Shown here in pieces: positions 48,564 to 58,511 of a stretch of 64,000 nt of DNA. The notes beneath the pieces were generated by a model that was not told where the DNA came from, did not search any database, and saw nothing but the letters and a program-made list of their open reading frames with translations. Origin of the DNA: Companilactobacillus futsaii JCM 17355 (GTDB lineage Bacteria; Bacillota; Bacilli; Lactobacillales; Lactobacillaceae); contig NZ_AZDO01000039.1 of assembly GCF_001435505.1 (NCBI RefSeq), positions 1 through 64,000 of the forward strand, written 5' to 3'. The translations under genes were made by a program, and so were the position numbers. Each line of letters starts with the position of its first letter. Positions within the stretch are counted from its first letter, which is position 1.

Positions 48564-49694
48564 TTATTCTACTCTCCAAATATTAGTTGTTAAGATATCA
48601 TTCTTTAATTCTTCGACATCGTCAGAAAAAATTGAAATATAACCGACATCCCTATCGGCTTGATTCTTAGCTTTAAAACCTGTGTAATAGTTAAATTTCC
48701 ATTGTGCTTTTTCCTGAAGCAAGTCCAAACTCTGTGGCAAATTGCCTTCAATAATCTTCAAGGCAGCCGCGTTGACCATTGGAAAAATTTCAGGAATGGG
48801 CCAATCACAAATCGCTCTGATATGTAATTCAAATTGAGAAATGCCGGTTGCTTCTTGATAAACATTAGCTGAATAATTGATTCCTGGGAAAATTCGTTTG
48901 ACGTACAAAACCCCGGATTGAGATAGGATGAAACCTATGCCAAATACTCCCACATAATCAACATTTTTCGCCACCATCAAGGCAACCCGTTGCATTTCTG
49001 CTTCCACATCGGGATTATTCTTCTTGTAAATGAAAGAACTCATCAAATGCGTACCATCGTATATTTCTCGAATCATCGGAAAAGTATGGATTTTTTTATC
49101 TTTACTCTTGCTGACCATAATTGAATACTCAGCCTTCGTATCGATCCAGGCTTCCAAAATATAAGTTCCATCTTGGAGCAATTTTTGGACTTGTTCGACA
49201 TCTTCAGCGTTGTACAAAATATGACGTTTTAAGATAGTCTGATTCTTTTGAATCGGTTTTAGTGCACATGGAAAGCCAATCTCTTCGACAGCTTTTTTTA
49301 TATCATTGACTGTAACAATCGAAAAAAACGGTGGAACGTTAATATTCAAATCGTTCAAAAAAGTTCTTTCAATGTATCGATCTTGGGCAATACCTAACAG
49401 ATCAGCTCCTTGAACCACATTGAAGTCTTCTGACATTTTTTTTAAAAGCGTACTGTCGAAATTCTCATCCATGTACAAAAGAAGGTCACTTCTACGGCCC
49501 AATTCACTTAGATTTTCAAGGTTCTCTAAAGTACCGACTAAAAAACTGTCCGCGGCCTGTGTCGCAATATCCTTTTCTTCGTCCGTCAAAAGCATGGTTC
49601 TAAAGCCCATTCTTTTAGCTTCCAATTCAAATATATAAGTTTCACTGCCGCCGCCAATTATTCCTAAAGTCTTACCGGGCGCAATAAAAGTCAT
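48564..49694 (-). CDS. PurK-like ATP-grasp protein
   Basis: A 376-aa ATP-grasp protein with the layout of N5-carboxyaminoimidazole ribonucleotide synthase: an N-terminal Rossmann-like domain (GKTLGIIGGGSETYIF), ATP-grasp from about 95, and a C-terminal fold. PurK motifs are eroded: GGGQLGRM becomes GGGSETYI, and the loop with GYDGKGQ is replaced by KNQTILKRH. There is no purE beside it. It may be a degenerate PurK or an ATP-grasp ligase with a new substrate. GGAAGGTGG ribosome site; co-transcribed with purB. Confidence 0.7.
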   Translation of the reverse strand: MTFIAPGKTLGIIGGGSETYIFELEAKRMGFRTMLLTDEEKDIATQAADSFLVGTLENLENLSELGRRSDLLLYMDENFDSTLLKKMSEDFNVVQGADLLGIAQDRYIERTFLNDLNINVPPFFSIVTVNDIKKAVEEIGFPCALKPIQKNQTILKRHILYNAEDVEQVQKLLQDGTYILEAWIDTKAEYSIMVSKSKDKKIHTFPMIREIYDGTHLMSSFIYKKNNPDVEAEMQRVALMVAKNVDYVGVFGIGFILSQSGVLYVKRIFPGINYSANVYQEATGISQFELHIRAICDWPIPEIFPMVNAAALKIIEGNLPQSLDLLQEKAQWKFNYYTGFKAKNQADRDVGYISIFSDDVEELKNDILTTNIWRVE

Positions 49695-49712
49695 AATTCC
49701 ACCTTCCTATTA

Positions 49713-50309
<597 letters not shown>

Positions 50310-50345
50310 TTAATAGAATAATTAGAGTCTATCATACTTTGATTT

Positions 50346-50993
50346 TCACTTGATACCTTGATCGTATTTTTTTAGATTATATTTTTGTATAATCCGAATA
50401 ATTTTACTTGTGTAACCAGGATCAGTCGCATATCCATCAGTTTGTAAAGCAACTGCCGCATCAATATAATTCTTTGATTGAATAACTTGCCTATATTGCT
50501 GGGGATTCCACGAGGTACCATCTACTAACAATTTTGTATGATCTTTCATCGACTCACGAAAATCCGAATAAACCCGAAAACGTCCGTTGATGGTTGTCCA
50601 TTGACCGTTAGTGTATTCTTTCGTCTGCAAAACTTTGGTATTACTAGGATCCTCTCCCTTAATGCCAAAATAATTATTGTACTGACTAGCTAGCGTACTA
50701 GTGCCCCAATCGCTTTCCAAAATTGCCTGAGCAATCGTGATACTAGGCAAAACACCATATTCTTCACCTAACTCGACTGCATAAGGTGCAACTTTTTTGA
50801 CAAAAGCATTGTGCTCTTGTTGGACCATCTCAACCTTTGTTTCGTTTTGATATTGGACATATCTCCTGTATCCAAAAAAGCTGATTACAAAAACAGCAAC
50901 GATGGCTAACAAAATAAGAGTTGTATTGTTGTTTTTTCTACTTCGTTTGCGCCGATAACTCTTGTGCGCTGTATATCTTCTCTTTTGTGGCAA
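50346..50993 (-). CDS. GH73 N-acetylglucosaminidase-type wall hydrolase
   Basis: A 215-aa protein with a basic N-terminus, one membrane helix (about 25-44) and a GH73 glucosaminidase domain. Catalytic Glu lies in AQAILESDWGTSTLA and the NNYFGIK motif follows. YATDPGYTSKIIRIIQKY is typical of the fold end. TTG start behind AAGGGA. It cuts peptidoglycan glycan strands; no wall-binding repeats are seen. Confidence 0.9.
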   Translation of the reverse strand: MPQKRRYTAHKSYRRKRSRKNNNTTLILLAIVAVFVISFFGYRRYVQYQNETKVEMVQQEHNAFVKKVAPYAVELGEEYGVLPSITIAQAILESDWGTSTLASQYNNYFGIKGEDPSNTKVLQTKEYTNGQWTTINGRFRVYSDFRESMKDHTKLLVDGTSWNPQQYRQVIQSKNYIDAAVALQTDGYATDPGYTSKIIRIIQKYNLKKYDQGIK

Positions 50994-51070
50994 TTGATCT
51001 ATCCCTTTTAAGTTTATTAACTCTAATTATAGCCGATAACCTTGAATTTTTTATGATTTGAAAAAGAATT

Positions 51071-52282
51071 TTAAAAATGTCTTAGACTATCAAATTTTAT
51101 TGCTGATCGTTTTGTATACAAAACCCACAATATCAAGGCTAAAGCTTCTAAAATAGCACAGAACAAGAAGATACTTTTATAACCTAATCCTGTAGCAATC
51201 ACAGCCGCAAGCATTGGACCAAAGACATTTCCAAACGACTGTGCGGATTGATTATAACTGAAAATTCGTCCAAAGATTTGTTTCGGTACATTTTGTACAG
51301 TTAAAACTTGAATCGACGGAATCAAGGCTGCATCAGAAATCCCCAAAATAAATCTCAAGATAACTAATTCCCAAATATTTTGGACTAAGCTGGTCAAAGT
51401 CAGACTGACAACGGCTAGAATCAAAAATAACCACATACTCTTCAAACCTCCAATCTTATCGATCAGATGTCCAACCACTCCAGCCATTAAAATAGTCGCT
51501 AATCCTGGGGCTGCAGAGACGATGCCAGTGATAATAACCAAGTTAGAACTGTGATAATCAAGCTCTCGAACTAACAAACTGATCATTGGTGTAATTGCAT
51601 TGGTGGTTGCTTGGATGGCTAATAGCGAATAAAACAAGGCCAAAAAGAAAGACCAACCAATCTTTCTCATTAAAGGTAAAGCTGGCCGTAATTTCTCTTT
51701 AGTAATTGGTGTAAAGTCTTCTTTGACTCCGAATAGTGTCGTAAAAAAAACTAATCCCATCAAAAAACTTGTCAAAAAGAATGCTCCACGATAACCAACT
51801 GTTGTTGCTAAAAAACTTCCAATCAACGGACCAATCAATGTCCCAGCAATACTACCAGTTACTAACTTACTCATTACTCGCCCCTGAATGCCTCGTGGTG
51901 CGGAAACTGACATCAAAGCATTAGCATTGTTGATATATCCCGAAAACGCTCCTTGCAAAGCACGAAAGAATAATAAAAACCAAACGTTTGGAGACAGACC
52001 AATCATAAAAATCGTTATCGTCATTACGCCTGAAGCCCTCAGACACATCAATTTTCGTCCTTTTAAATCAGCCAATCGGCCCCAAAGCGGTGAAACAAAA
52101 GCCTTCATTAAATATGTTAAAGAAAATGCCGCTGCTCCCAAGAAATTCAATTGTGTTTGTGTAAAATTACCCAACGTGTCAATAAATAAGACAACAAAAG
52201 GCAATGTCATCGCATTGCCCATATCGGTAATAAAGCTACCAAACCATAAAATTTTAAAATTCTTCTGCCAAGCTGTTTGCAT
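51071..52282 (-). CDS. MFS transporter (drug efflux type)
   Basis: A 403-aa protein with about 12 helices. The MFS loop motif is GRLADLKGRKLMCLRASG (about 65-82), and LIGPLIGSFLATTVGYRGAFF matches the motif C region of drug/H+ antiporters. ATG 52282 follows GGGGGTCG; a GTG 12 bases upstream lacks a site. Substrate unknown. Confidence 0.87.
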   Translation of the reverse strand: MQTAWQKNFKILWFGSFITDMGNAMTLPFVVLFIDTLGNFTQTQLNFLGAAAFSLTYLMKAFVSPLWGRLADLKGRKLMCLRASGVMTITIFMIGLSPNVWFLLFFRALQGAFSGYINNANALMSVSAPRGIQGRVMSKLVTGSIAGTLIGPLIGSFLATTVGYRGAFFLTSFLMGLVFFTTLFGVKEDFTPITKEKLRPALPLMRKIGWSFFLALFYSLLAIQATTNAITPMISLLVRELDYHSSNLVIITGIVSAAPGLATILMAGVVGHLIDKIGGLKSMWLFLILAVVSLTLTSLVQNIWELVILRFILGISDAALIPSIQVLTVQNVPKQIFGRIFSYNQSAQSFGNVFGPMLAAVIATGLGYKSIFLFCAILEALALILWVLYTKRSAIKFDSLRHF

Positions 52283-52381
52283 ATCGACCCCCACAATGTT
52301 GAGTCTTAAGCATAAACTATTAATGTTTATTTACTGTAAAATTTATGTAAATTATGATTGTGGTAGTAAAAAAAGTGCATT

Positions 52382-52414
52382 AAAAAAAGCCAACTCATAC
52401 GAGTTGACTTTTTG
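52382..52414. terminator. cold-shock gene terminator
   Basis: AAAAAGCCAACTC and GAGTTGACTTTTT around a 4-base loop. Confidence 0.78.
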
Positions 52415-52429
52415 CTCAAAGTTTATTAA

Positions 52430-52630
52430 TTAGTCCTTAACAACGTTTGAAGCTTGTGGGCCACGATCTGAATCTTCGATATCGAATGTTACAGATTGAC
52501 CTTCTTCAAGTGTCTTGTAACCGTCACCTTGGATTGCTGAGAAGTGAACAAATACGTCACTACCATCTTCGCGTGTAATAAAACCATAGCCTTTTTCTGC
52601 GTTAAACCATTTAACTGTTCCGTGTTCCAT
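52430..52630 (-). CDS. csp: cold-shock protein, CspA family
   Basis: A 66-aa single cold-shock domain protein binding single-stranded RNA/DNA. RNP1 (KGYGFITRE) and RNP2 (DVFVHFSAI) motifs are intact. ATG 52630 follows CAGGAGGAAT. A leader of about 120 nt precedes it, as is usual for cold-regulated csp genes. Confidence 0.96.
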   Translation of the reverse strand: MEHGTVKWFNAEKGYGFITREDGSDVFVHFSAIQGDGYKTLEEGQSVTFDIEDSDRGPQASNVVKD

Positions 52631-52770
52631 CAGACTATTCCTCCTGATAACTAAATATTTTTTGTGCATTATTTCGTGGTACATCATGGAAGAAAGTCTA
52701 AAATACGAAACATTCAAACCATTCGAACCATTCACCATTCAAAAATACAACTATTATATTAACATGTTTG
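52631..52770 (-). promoter_or_regulatory. csp leader with repeated GAATGGT motif
   Basis: TATAAT (minus strand, near 52755) gives a leader of about 120 nt. Its start carries four spaced copies of GAATGGT or GAATG (52710-52741 as read on the plus strand). Such leaders in csp genes control mRNA stability and translation; the repeats themselves I do not know. Confidence 0.45.
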
Positions 52771-52816
52771 ACCAATTATTACAATGAACTTAGAGTAAAG
52801 TTTCGTTTACAAATAC

Positions 52817-53725
52817 TTAAATTTCAACATCTTTGACATAAGGAATTGAATTCTGAGCACCTTGAGTTTGAACTGTAATAGAAGATGCTTTACTAGCAAA
52901 TTTCATCGCTTCCTCGATATTACTTAAATCTGAATCTAACTTAGAAGCTAGATATCCGATAAATGTATCACCGGCAGCTGTTGTATCAACAGTGTTAACT
53001 TTATAGGCATTAACGAAACCACTCTTTTCACTTTGTGAATAAAATGATCCATTAGCACCGACGGTTATTATAACATTCTTTACACCCATTGCGTGCATTT
53101 TTTTTGCAGCTTGTTCCATTGATGGCTCATCAACGACTTCAATTCCCGTAATTGCTTGTGCCTCTGTTTCGTTAGGAACGATGATATCAGTGAGTTTCAA
53201 CAACTCTTCAGGAATATTTTGCTTAGCTGGAGCAGGATTTAAAATAGTTAACACATTATTTTCCTTTGCAATTTTAAAAGCTTCCGTTGATGCTTCTAGT
53301 GGCGTTTCGAATTCAGTGATCAAACAATCAGCTGATTTGATAGTTTCAGAAGCATTTCTAATATCTTCGACTGTGATTGTCTGGTTAGCTCCACCGTAAA
53401 TTAAAATACTATTTTGACCATTATCATCTAGCAGAATATAAGCTTTACCAGTACCAGCCTCGGTATCTTCAGTAACATTTTGGATATTTAAACCATCTGA
53501 TTTAAAAGTATCAATCATGAAATCAGCCGCATGATCTTTTCCAATTTTAGCAATAAATGATGTCTCTGCTCCTGCACGAACAGCCGCAATCGCTTGATTA
53601 GCACCTTTTCCACCACCAGCAATTGAACGACCATGCATCGCCATTGTTTCACCAGGTAAAGGTAAACGAGCAATATTTAAAATAGTATCGATATTGATTG
53701 AACCTAATACAACAATTTTCTTCAT
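52817..53725 (-). CDS. rbsK: ribokinase
   Basis: A 302-aa PfkB-family kinase phosphorylating ribose. GGKGANQAIAAVRAG (about 38-52) and the catalytic motif DTTAAGDTFIGYLA (near 245-258) are intact. Twelve bases after rbsD. Confidence 0.94.
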   Translation of the reverse strand: MKKIVVLGSINIDTILNIARLPLPGETMAMHGRSIAGGGKGANQAIAAVRAGAETSFIAKIGKDHAADFMIDTFKSDGLNIQNVTEDTEAGTGKAYILLDDNGQNSILIYGGANQTITVEDIRNASETIKSADCLITEFETPLEASTEAFKIAKENNVLTILNPAPAKQNIPEELLKLTDIIVPNETEAQAITGIEVVDEPSMEQAAKKMHAMGVKNVIITVGANGSFYSQSEKSGFVNAYKVNTVDTTAAGDTFIGYLASKLDSDLSNIEEAMKFASKASSITVQTQGAQNSIPYVKDVEI

Positions 53726-53737
53726 ATTAAAACCTCT

Positions 53738-54133
53738 CTAAAAGACAACGCCACTTTCAAGTAAGATATTTGAATATGGTGTTTCCTCTCCCGTTCGAAT
53801 AAATGCTTTAGTACTATTCAAATCCTTCTTCATTTCTTCATGAGGAATAAACTCAATTGGTGTATCACCGATAACTTTTTTCACAGCAGCCAATTGTTCT
53901 GGATTTTGAACCTTGATCTCTTCAGCCAAATAAATTTTTTGTACTTCCAATTCACTCAAGACATTTTCTAAAACTTGCATAAAACTTGGCAAACCGGCTT
54001 CAACTGCCAAATCAATTTTTTCAGTATTTGCTGGAACTGGCATCCCAGCATCGCCGACTCCAAGCGTATCAAAATGACCCATTTGAGCAATGACACGTGA
54101 AATATTAGAGTTGATGACTCTTGTTTTTTTCAT
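53738..54133 (-). CDS. rbsD: D-ribose pyranase
   Basis: A 131-aa enzyme interconverting ribose pyranose and furanose forms. The N-terminal [21 protein letters not shown] contains the catalytic His20-Asp region. ATG 54133 follows AAGGTGAA. Operon rbsD-rbsK; no ribose transporter or rbsR gene is next to it. Confidence 0.93.
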   Translation of the reverse strand: MKKTRVINSNISRVIAQMGHFDTLGVGDAGMPVPANTEKIDLAVEAGLPSFMQVLENVLSELEVQKIYLAEEIKVQNPEQLAAVKKVIGDTPIEFIPHEEMKKDLNSTKAFIRTGEETPYSNILLESGVVF

Positions 54134-54151
54134 GAAATTTTCACCTTTTTC

Positions 54152-54200
54152 TGTAATCGTTTGCAAAATCAATCTTAACATGCACAATTATCCACGTAAA
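54152..54200 (-). promoter_or_regulatory. rbsDK promoter with cre-like operator
   Basis: TTTACG (54200-54195), 17 bases, TAAGAT (54177-54172). TGCAAACGATTACA (54165-54152) lies just downstream of the -10 and matches cre at 13 of 14; an RbsR operator is an equally good reading. Predicted repression by road-block. Confidence 0.6.
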
Positions 54201-54301
54201 TATTTTATCAATATGACATATCTGGTAGCAAGTATAGATTTTTGTTGCTAGAAAATCGAAATGAATATATCCTAATAAAAGATACTTCGAGAGGACACAA
54301 T

Positions 54302-55702
54302 ATGACAAGAACAGCTAAACTAAGTTTTTATTTCATCATTTTCATTATCTTCGGACTGATTGGTCTATGGATGCCACTACTTGGTGATGACTTGCATTGG
54401 GGTACCTACTTCGGTAGTAACTATTTCCCTCAAGGCATCTTCCTAAAATACGATGGACGTTATTTAGGAGATTTACTAGTTATTTCTATCACTAAAATCA
54501 AACCACTATCATTTATTGCTTATGGAACTTTCATGACTCTGATCGTCTTTTTAGTTCAAAAAATCAGAGATCAAATCAAAGCGCCTAAATCTTTAGGATT
54601 AGTTTCCTCATCATTAATGACTATCGCCATCCTAATAACTCCAAAAGTTATTTTTAAACAAATTCTCGGCTGGCATGCAGGATTTGCTAACTACGTTCCA
54701 TCAGTTGTTTTCCCTTTGTTCATGCTTTATTTAGTTTTAAAAAATTACGACAAAGAAATTCATTATTATCGAACTGTCGTCATTTTAATTTTCTTAGCTT
54801 CAATCATGGCTCAATTTTTTGCCGAACACGTAACGCTTTTGAATTGCTTCAACAGTGTGTTAATTTGGCTTTTCTTGAGAAAGCACTTCGGAACTGAATT
54901 CAAAAAGATTCTCAATTGGATCCTTCTAGGAAACTTTATTGGTGCTTTTTTCATGTTCATCAACGGTGCCTATTTAAAAATCTTATTCGGAAAAGATTCC
55001 TATCGTTCAGTCTCCGGTTCGGCCAAAGCTGACACGATGTTTAATTATTTGAAAACACAATTTACTCCAAAGACGTTGATCACTGTTGGAGTTCTACTAC
55101 TATTATTCAGTATCATCGTAATTTTATATTCTTACAAGATAAAAGACGTCAGGTTAAGAATTGCTAATCTCTTTCTACTATTATCTGGTTTCGTTGTTAT
55201 CGCACCATTTTTAGTCGTTTCACCCTTTGGTTCCAGATGTATGTTTGCAACTTATGCACTCTTTTCTACTATAATAGTTATCAATATTGATTTATTGACC
55301 GATACGTATGAGAAATACATTTTCCCAGTCTTTGCTTTAATTGCCTTAGTTTTAGGTGTCAGAATGGACTTGATTGCTAGAAATTACGGCCAAACTTTTG
55401 ATATGCAAATTGAATATTCAGAATTTCAAAATACTATAGATAGTAAAAACCAGTATTACCTACAGTACCAAGATACTCACTACATTTGGCTAACCACTTT
55501 AATTCAAGATGATCCAAATTTTGCCGAATTATATGTCAAAAATAACAACAGAAATAAAATCCCTATCAATTATTACGATTGGGTCGATGTTCAAGATCAA
55601 CTTCAGAATAAGCATTTTGCCAATCGTGACGATTATATGAAAGCTTTCAACAAAGGTATTTTGGAGAAAGTTAAATTAATTCAACAAAAACAACAAAAGT
55701 AA
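54302..55702 (+). CDS. polytopic membrane protein, GT-C-like
   Basis: A 466-aa protein with about ten membrane helices. After the first helix a GDDLHWG motif faces the outside, the place where GT-C glycosyltransferases carry their acidic catalytic residues; GRYLGDL follows. It resembles the DUF6056 group. Likely transfers sugar from a lipid donor to a wall polymer; acceptor unknown. ATG 54302 follows GAGAGGAC. Confidence 0.7.
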   Translation: MTRTAKLSFYFIIFIIFGLIGLWMPLLGDDLHWGTYFGSNYFPQGIFLKYDGRYLGDLLVISITKIKPLSFIAYGTFMTLIVFLVQKIRDQIKAPKSLGLVSSSLMTIAILITPKVIFKQILGWHAGFANYVPSVVFPLFMLYLVLKNYDKEIHYYRTVVILIFLASIMAQFFAEHVTLLNCFNSVLIWLFLRKHFGTEFKKILNWILLGNFIGAFFMFINGAYLKILFGKDSYRSVSGSAKADTMFNYLKTQFTPKTLITVGVLLLLFSIIVILYSYKIKDVRLRIANLFLLLSGFVVIAPFLVVSPFGSRCMFATYALFSTIIVINIDLLTDTYEKYIFPVFALIALVLGVRMDLIARNYGQTFDMQIEYSEFQNTIDSKNQYYLQYQDTHYIWLTTLIQDDPNFAELYVKNNNRNKIPINYYDWVDVQDQLQNKHFANRDDYMKAFNKGILEKVKLIQQKQQK

Positions 55703-55707
55703 TAACA

Positions 55708-55745
55708 AAAAAAGCCTCTACATCAATTTGTAGAGGTTATTTTGT
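55708..55745. terminator. bidirectional terminator
   Basis: CCTCTACA and TGTAGAGG stem with a 6-base loop, A tract before and T-rich after; shared with the convergent surface gene. Confidence 0.75.
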
Positions 55746-55750
55746 TGCCT

Positions 55751-58312
55751 TTATTTAACTTGTACCACATTTAAAGTATCGGCTGGGATCCATTCATCGG
55801 TGGCGACACGATACATCTTGACGTTATCGATTTTGGCATAACTATCAGTTCTCCAACTAGTTTTAGTTGGTAAACTTTTATCTAGGTCTGGACCTTGTGA
55901 ATCATAAAGTTCAGCGGACTTTATAAGTCTAACGTCCGTTTTAGTATTAATTGGAATATATGGAACACCATTGTCGACTGAAACGAATTCATTGGTTGCT
56001 ACTTGATAAAAATCGTTATCGTCGATTGAAACGATTCTGTTGAATTTCCACCCAGTATTTGGTCCCAATTCTCTAGTTAACAATTGGCCATCGCTATTAA
56101 TCAAATTAGCAACTTCATTGTATATTCTGACATAACCTAATTTATCAGTTTCTACAATATCAAAATCATCAGCACAAACCCATTTATTACCGATTTGGTA
56201 ATATTCTTGACCATTGATCATTGCAGTGGCTGAAATTGTGATTTCACTGCCATTTACTACAAGATTTTTACCGGTTTCAGCACCAGTTAAGTCATGTAGT
56301 GAAACTGTTCCAACAACTTTTGGAATAATGGTAATTGGTGTAGCTAATGTATTTACGGTTGTAGGATTTACTTCATCATCATTTGCGCTAACGGGTACTG
56401 GATTCTCCTTAAAGCTTAATTTGATAACTTGTGGTGCTTGTTCATATTTACCTTGTAGACTAGTCGTTGGACTCAACAAAGTATAGCCGTTTAGACTAGC
56501 TTCTTTAGTTAAATCAAAACTATCGCCAATCAAGTTGCCATTGACTGTTTTAGTTAGAGGAACACCATTTGACATGATTGGATTACCATTTTGATCAACA
56601 TATTCGATAGTAACGTTAGGATGATCTTGCCAAATTAAGGGTTGAGAATGCATGGTTGCGGTGAGAAGTGGATTATAAAAGCCTTGTACTTTATTTTCAT
56701 CGGCAGAAAGAAATGGATATCCGTATATCAACATTTTGACACTCATATCAGGATTATCAATTTCGTATGTGTCATTGCCCAAGCTCTTAACTGGACGAAC
56801 AACTGAATCAGGATCATTGTAAGCTTCGAAGTCATTAGGGTTCTTAAATTCAAATCCATAATTATCATAGATTGGATCAGCTTTGAAAATAAGTGGTTGC
56901 CCCTTGACACCATATACTGGAGTTGGGTCATACTTCATACCATGTGATTGAAATATTGCTACTGTATAATTATCAGCAAAAACATTTTTGAGGGGAGAAA
57001 AATCATCAATCGTGGAATTTAGAAAATAAATATCACCCAAGAAGCCTCTTATACCTTGAGATGTTTCTCTCTTTGAGTTTTGTTCAATCCATGGTGCAAT
57101 TGTCTTTAGCTCATCGTTAGTCAATCCATTAAATGGTTCATCCCCACTAAGTGATAGTTGATTATCAATATCATTAGTAGGAGTTAGAACTTCATTAAGC
57201 ATATCGTGAGATATTGCCATTGTTAGTTTTGGAATTTGACTTACATTTATTTCTTTCATAGTTCCATCACTATAATTACCAAGTAAATTCAATTTAGATA
57301 ATTTCAAACCATAAAGTGGAGTCAAACTTGGATTAGCCTTGGCATCTGAAGCTAAAGTTCCTGTAAAGCTAACAATATCATTAGGCAATAGCTGTAAATA
57401 TTGCATTCCATCCAAACTTTCAATTGGTGTAACATCTTTTGAAGATTCTTCACCGTTTCCATATCCGTCAGCAATTTCTGAACCATTGATATTCAAAATT
57501 GCTCCTTTAAAATTCTTGATATCACCAACGGTAATATTATCAGTGGATTTTAAACCCAAGCCTTGTTTTACTAAACCAGCTAAATATGGATCAGCAAAAT
57601 TAACTACTGTTGTATCAGTTAAGTTATCAGGTAAAGCATATGAATTAGTATCATTAGTAATATTGGTTTGACCTACGACTGGTTTGTCTGGTACAGCTAA
57701 ATTAGGATATATATCATTGTGGAGCACATATATTCCCTGCATTGAAGCATTCGAAAGACTAATGTCAACGCCATTCATATCCTGGACAACATTTTCATTC
57801 GAATTATTATCTGTTGCGGGTGAACTTGTATTTGTACCGCTATTGTCAGAATTTGTATTTGTTGTAGTTTGATTTGCTGTAGAACTCGTATTTACATCAT
57901 TAGTTGAGGGTTCTGAAGTTGAATTAGTGGCTACTGCAGTAGAACCCTGGTTTGCTGAATTATCTTTCAACGAACTATCAGATGAATCATTCGACGAATT
58001 ATCGTTTGTACTAGTTGTAGCTGTCGAATCTCCCTGATTTTTGGCAGCACTAATTGAAGAATCATTTACTGATGATACAGCGGTTTGTCCCTTAGTTGTA
58101 TCATCATCAGTGGCTACACTAATTTTAGCAGCTGTTGGCGTCGCTTTTGTTGCTGGAGCTAACGTAATTGTTTGATTGTTAGTTGTTTGATTGTTAGTTA
58201 TTTGATTATTAGTCGTTGTATCAGCCTTAACCGTTTGTCCTGACAAAATTGTTAATACTAATGCCGAAATAATTGTGGCACCCAAATATACACATTTTTT
58301 ATTTGTTAACAT
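55751..58312 (-). CDS. giant surface protein A (internalin-like cap, MucBP, SLAP)
   Basis: An 853-aa exported protein. Signal peptide starts MLTNKKCVYLGATI and ends near TVKAD (about 30). Next: a low-complexity Thr/Ser/Asn stretch (about 31-175); an internalin-like cap (TVVNFADPYLAGLVKQGLG, TPIESLDGMQYLQLLP) with degenerate leucine-rich segments (about 225-430); a MucBP-like domain (VTIEYVDQNGNPI, near 575-650); and three C-terminal SLAP repeats, the last ending MYRVATDEWIPADTLN. There is no LPXTG, so attachment is through SLAP. Likely an adhesin. Last of three tandem paralogues on this strand. Confidence 0.82.
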   Translation of the reverse strand: MLTNKKCVYLGATIISALVLTILSGQTVKADTTTNNQITNNQTTNNQTITLAPATKATPTAAKISVATDDDTTKGQTAVSSVNDSSISAAKNQGDSTATTSTNDNSSNDSSDSSLKDNSANQGSTAVATNSTSEPSTNDVNTSSTANQTTTNTNSDNSGTNTSSPATDNNSNENVVQDMNGVDISLSNASMQGIYVLHNDIYPNLAVPDKPVVGQTNITNDTNSYALPDNLTDTTVVNFADPYLAGLVKQGLGLKSTDNITVGDIKNFKGAILNINGSEIADGYGNGEESSKDVTPIESLDGMQYLQLLPNDIVSFTGTLASDAKANPSLTPLYGLKLSKLNLLGNYSDGTMKEINVSQIPKLTMAISHDMLNEVLTPTNDIDNQLSLSGDEPFNGLTNDELKTIAPWIEQNSKRETSQGIRGFLGDIYFLNSTIDDFSPLKNVFADNYTVAIFQSHGMKYDPTPVYGVKGQPLIFKADPIYDNYGFEFKNPNDFEAYNDPDSVVRPVKSLGNDTYEIDNPDMSVKMLIYGYPFLSADENKVQGFYNPLLTATMHSQPLIWQDHPNVTIEYVDQNGNPIMSNGVPLTKTVNGNLIGDSFDLTKEASLNGYTLLSPTTSLQGKYEQAPQVIKLSFKENPVPVSANDDEVNPTTVNTLATPITIIPKVVGTVSLHDLTGAETGKNLVVNGSEITISATAMINGQEYYQIGNKWVCADDFDIVETDKLGYVRIYNEVANLINSDGQLLTRELGPNTGWKFNRIVSIDDNDFYQVATNEFVSVDNGVPYIPINTKTDVRLIKSAELYDSQGPDLDKSLPTKTSWRTDSYAKIDNVKMYRVATDEWIPADTLNVVQVK

Positions 58313-58473
58313 ATATCATTACTCTTTTCTTAATTCCCTTATTCATAATCGATATTAATGTGCATTTTTGAATCATTCCAATAAAAGGTCGTCATAATTT
58401 ATTAAAAAAATTATCCTAAATTTAAAATACATACTCTCTAGAGTCCATTCTTTTCTATACAGAATGTAACAAC

Positions 58474-58510
58474 AAAATAACCTCCACAACTTAAATGTAG
58501 AGGTTATTTC
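58474..58510 (-). terminator. terminator of surface gene B
   Basis: AAATAACCTC arms with an 18-base inner part; T-rich end on the minus strand. The stop codon lies two bases away. Confidence 0.65.
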
Positions 58511-58511
58511 T

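Noticed and set aside
51888-52433. 181-aa plus-strand frame over the MFS gene start
   Set aside because: Opposite a well-supported transporter; no ribosome site and atypical composition.
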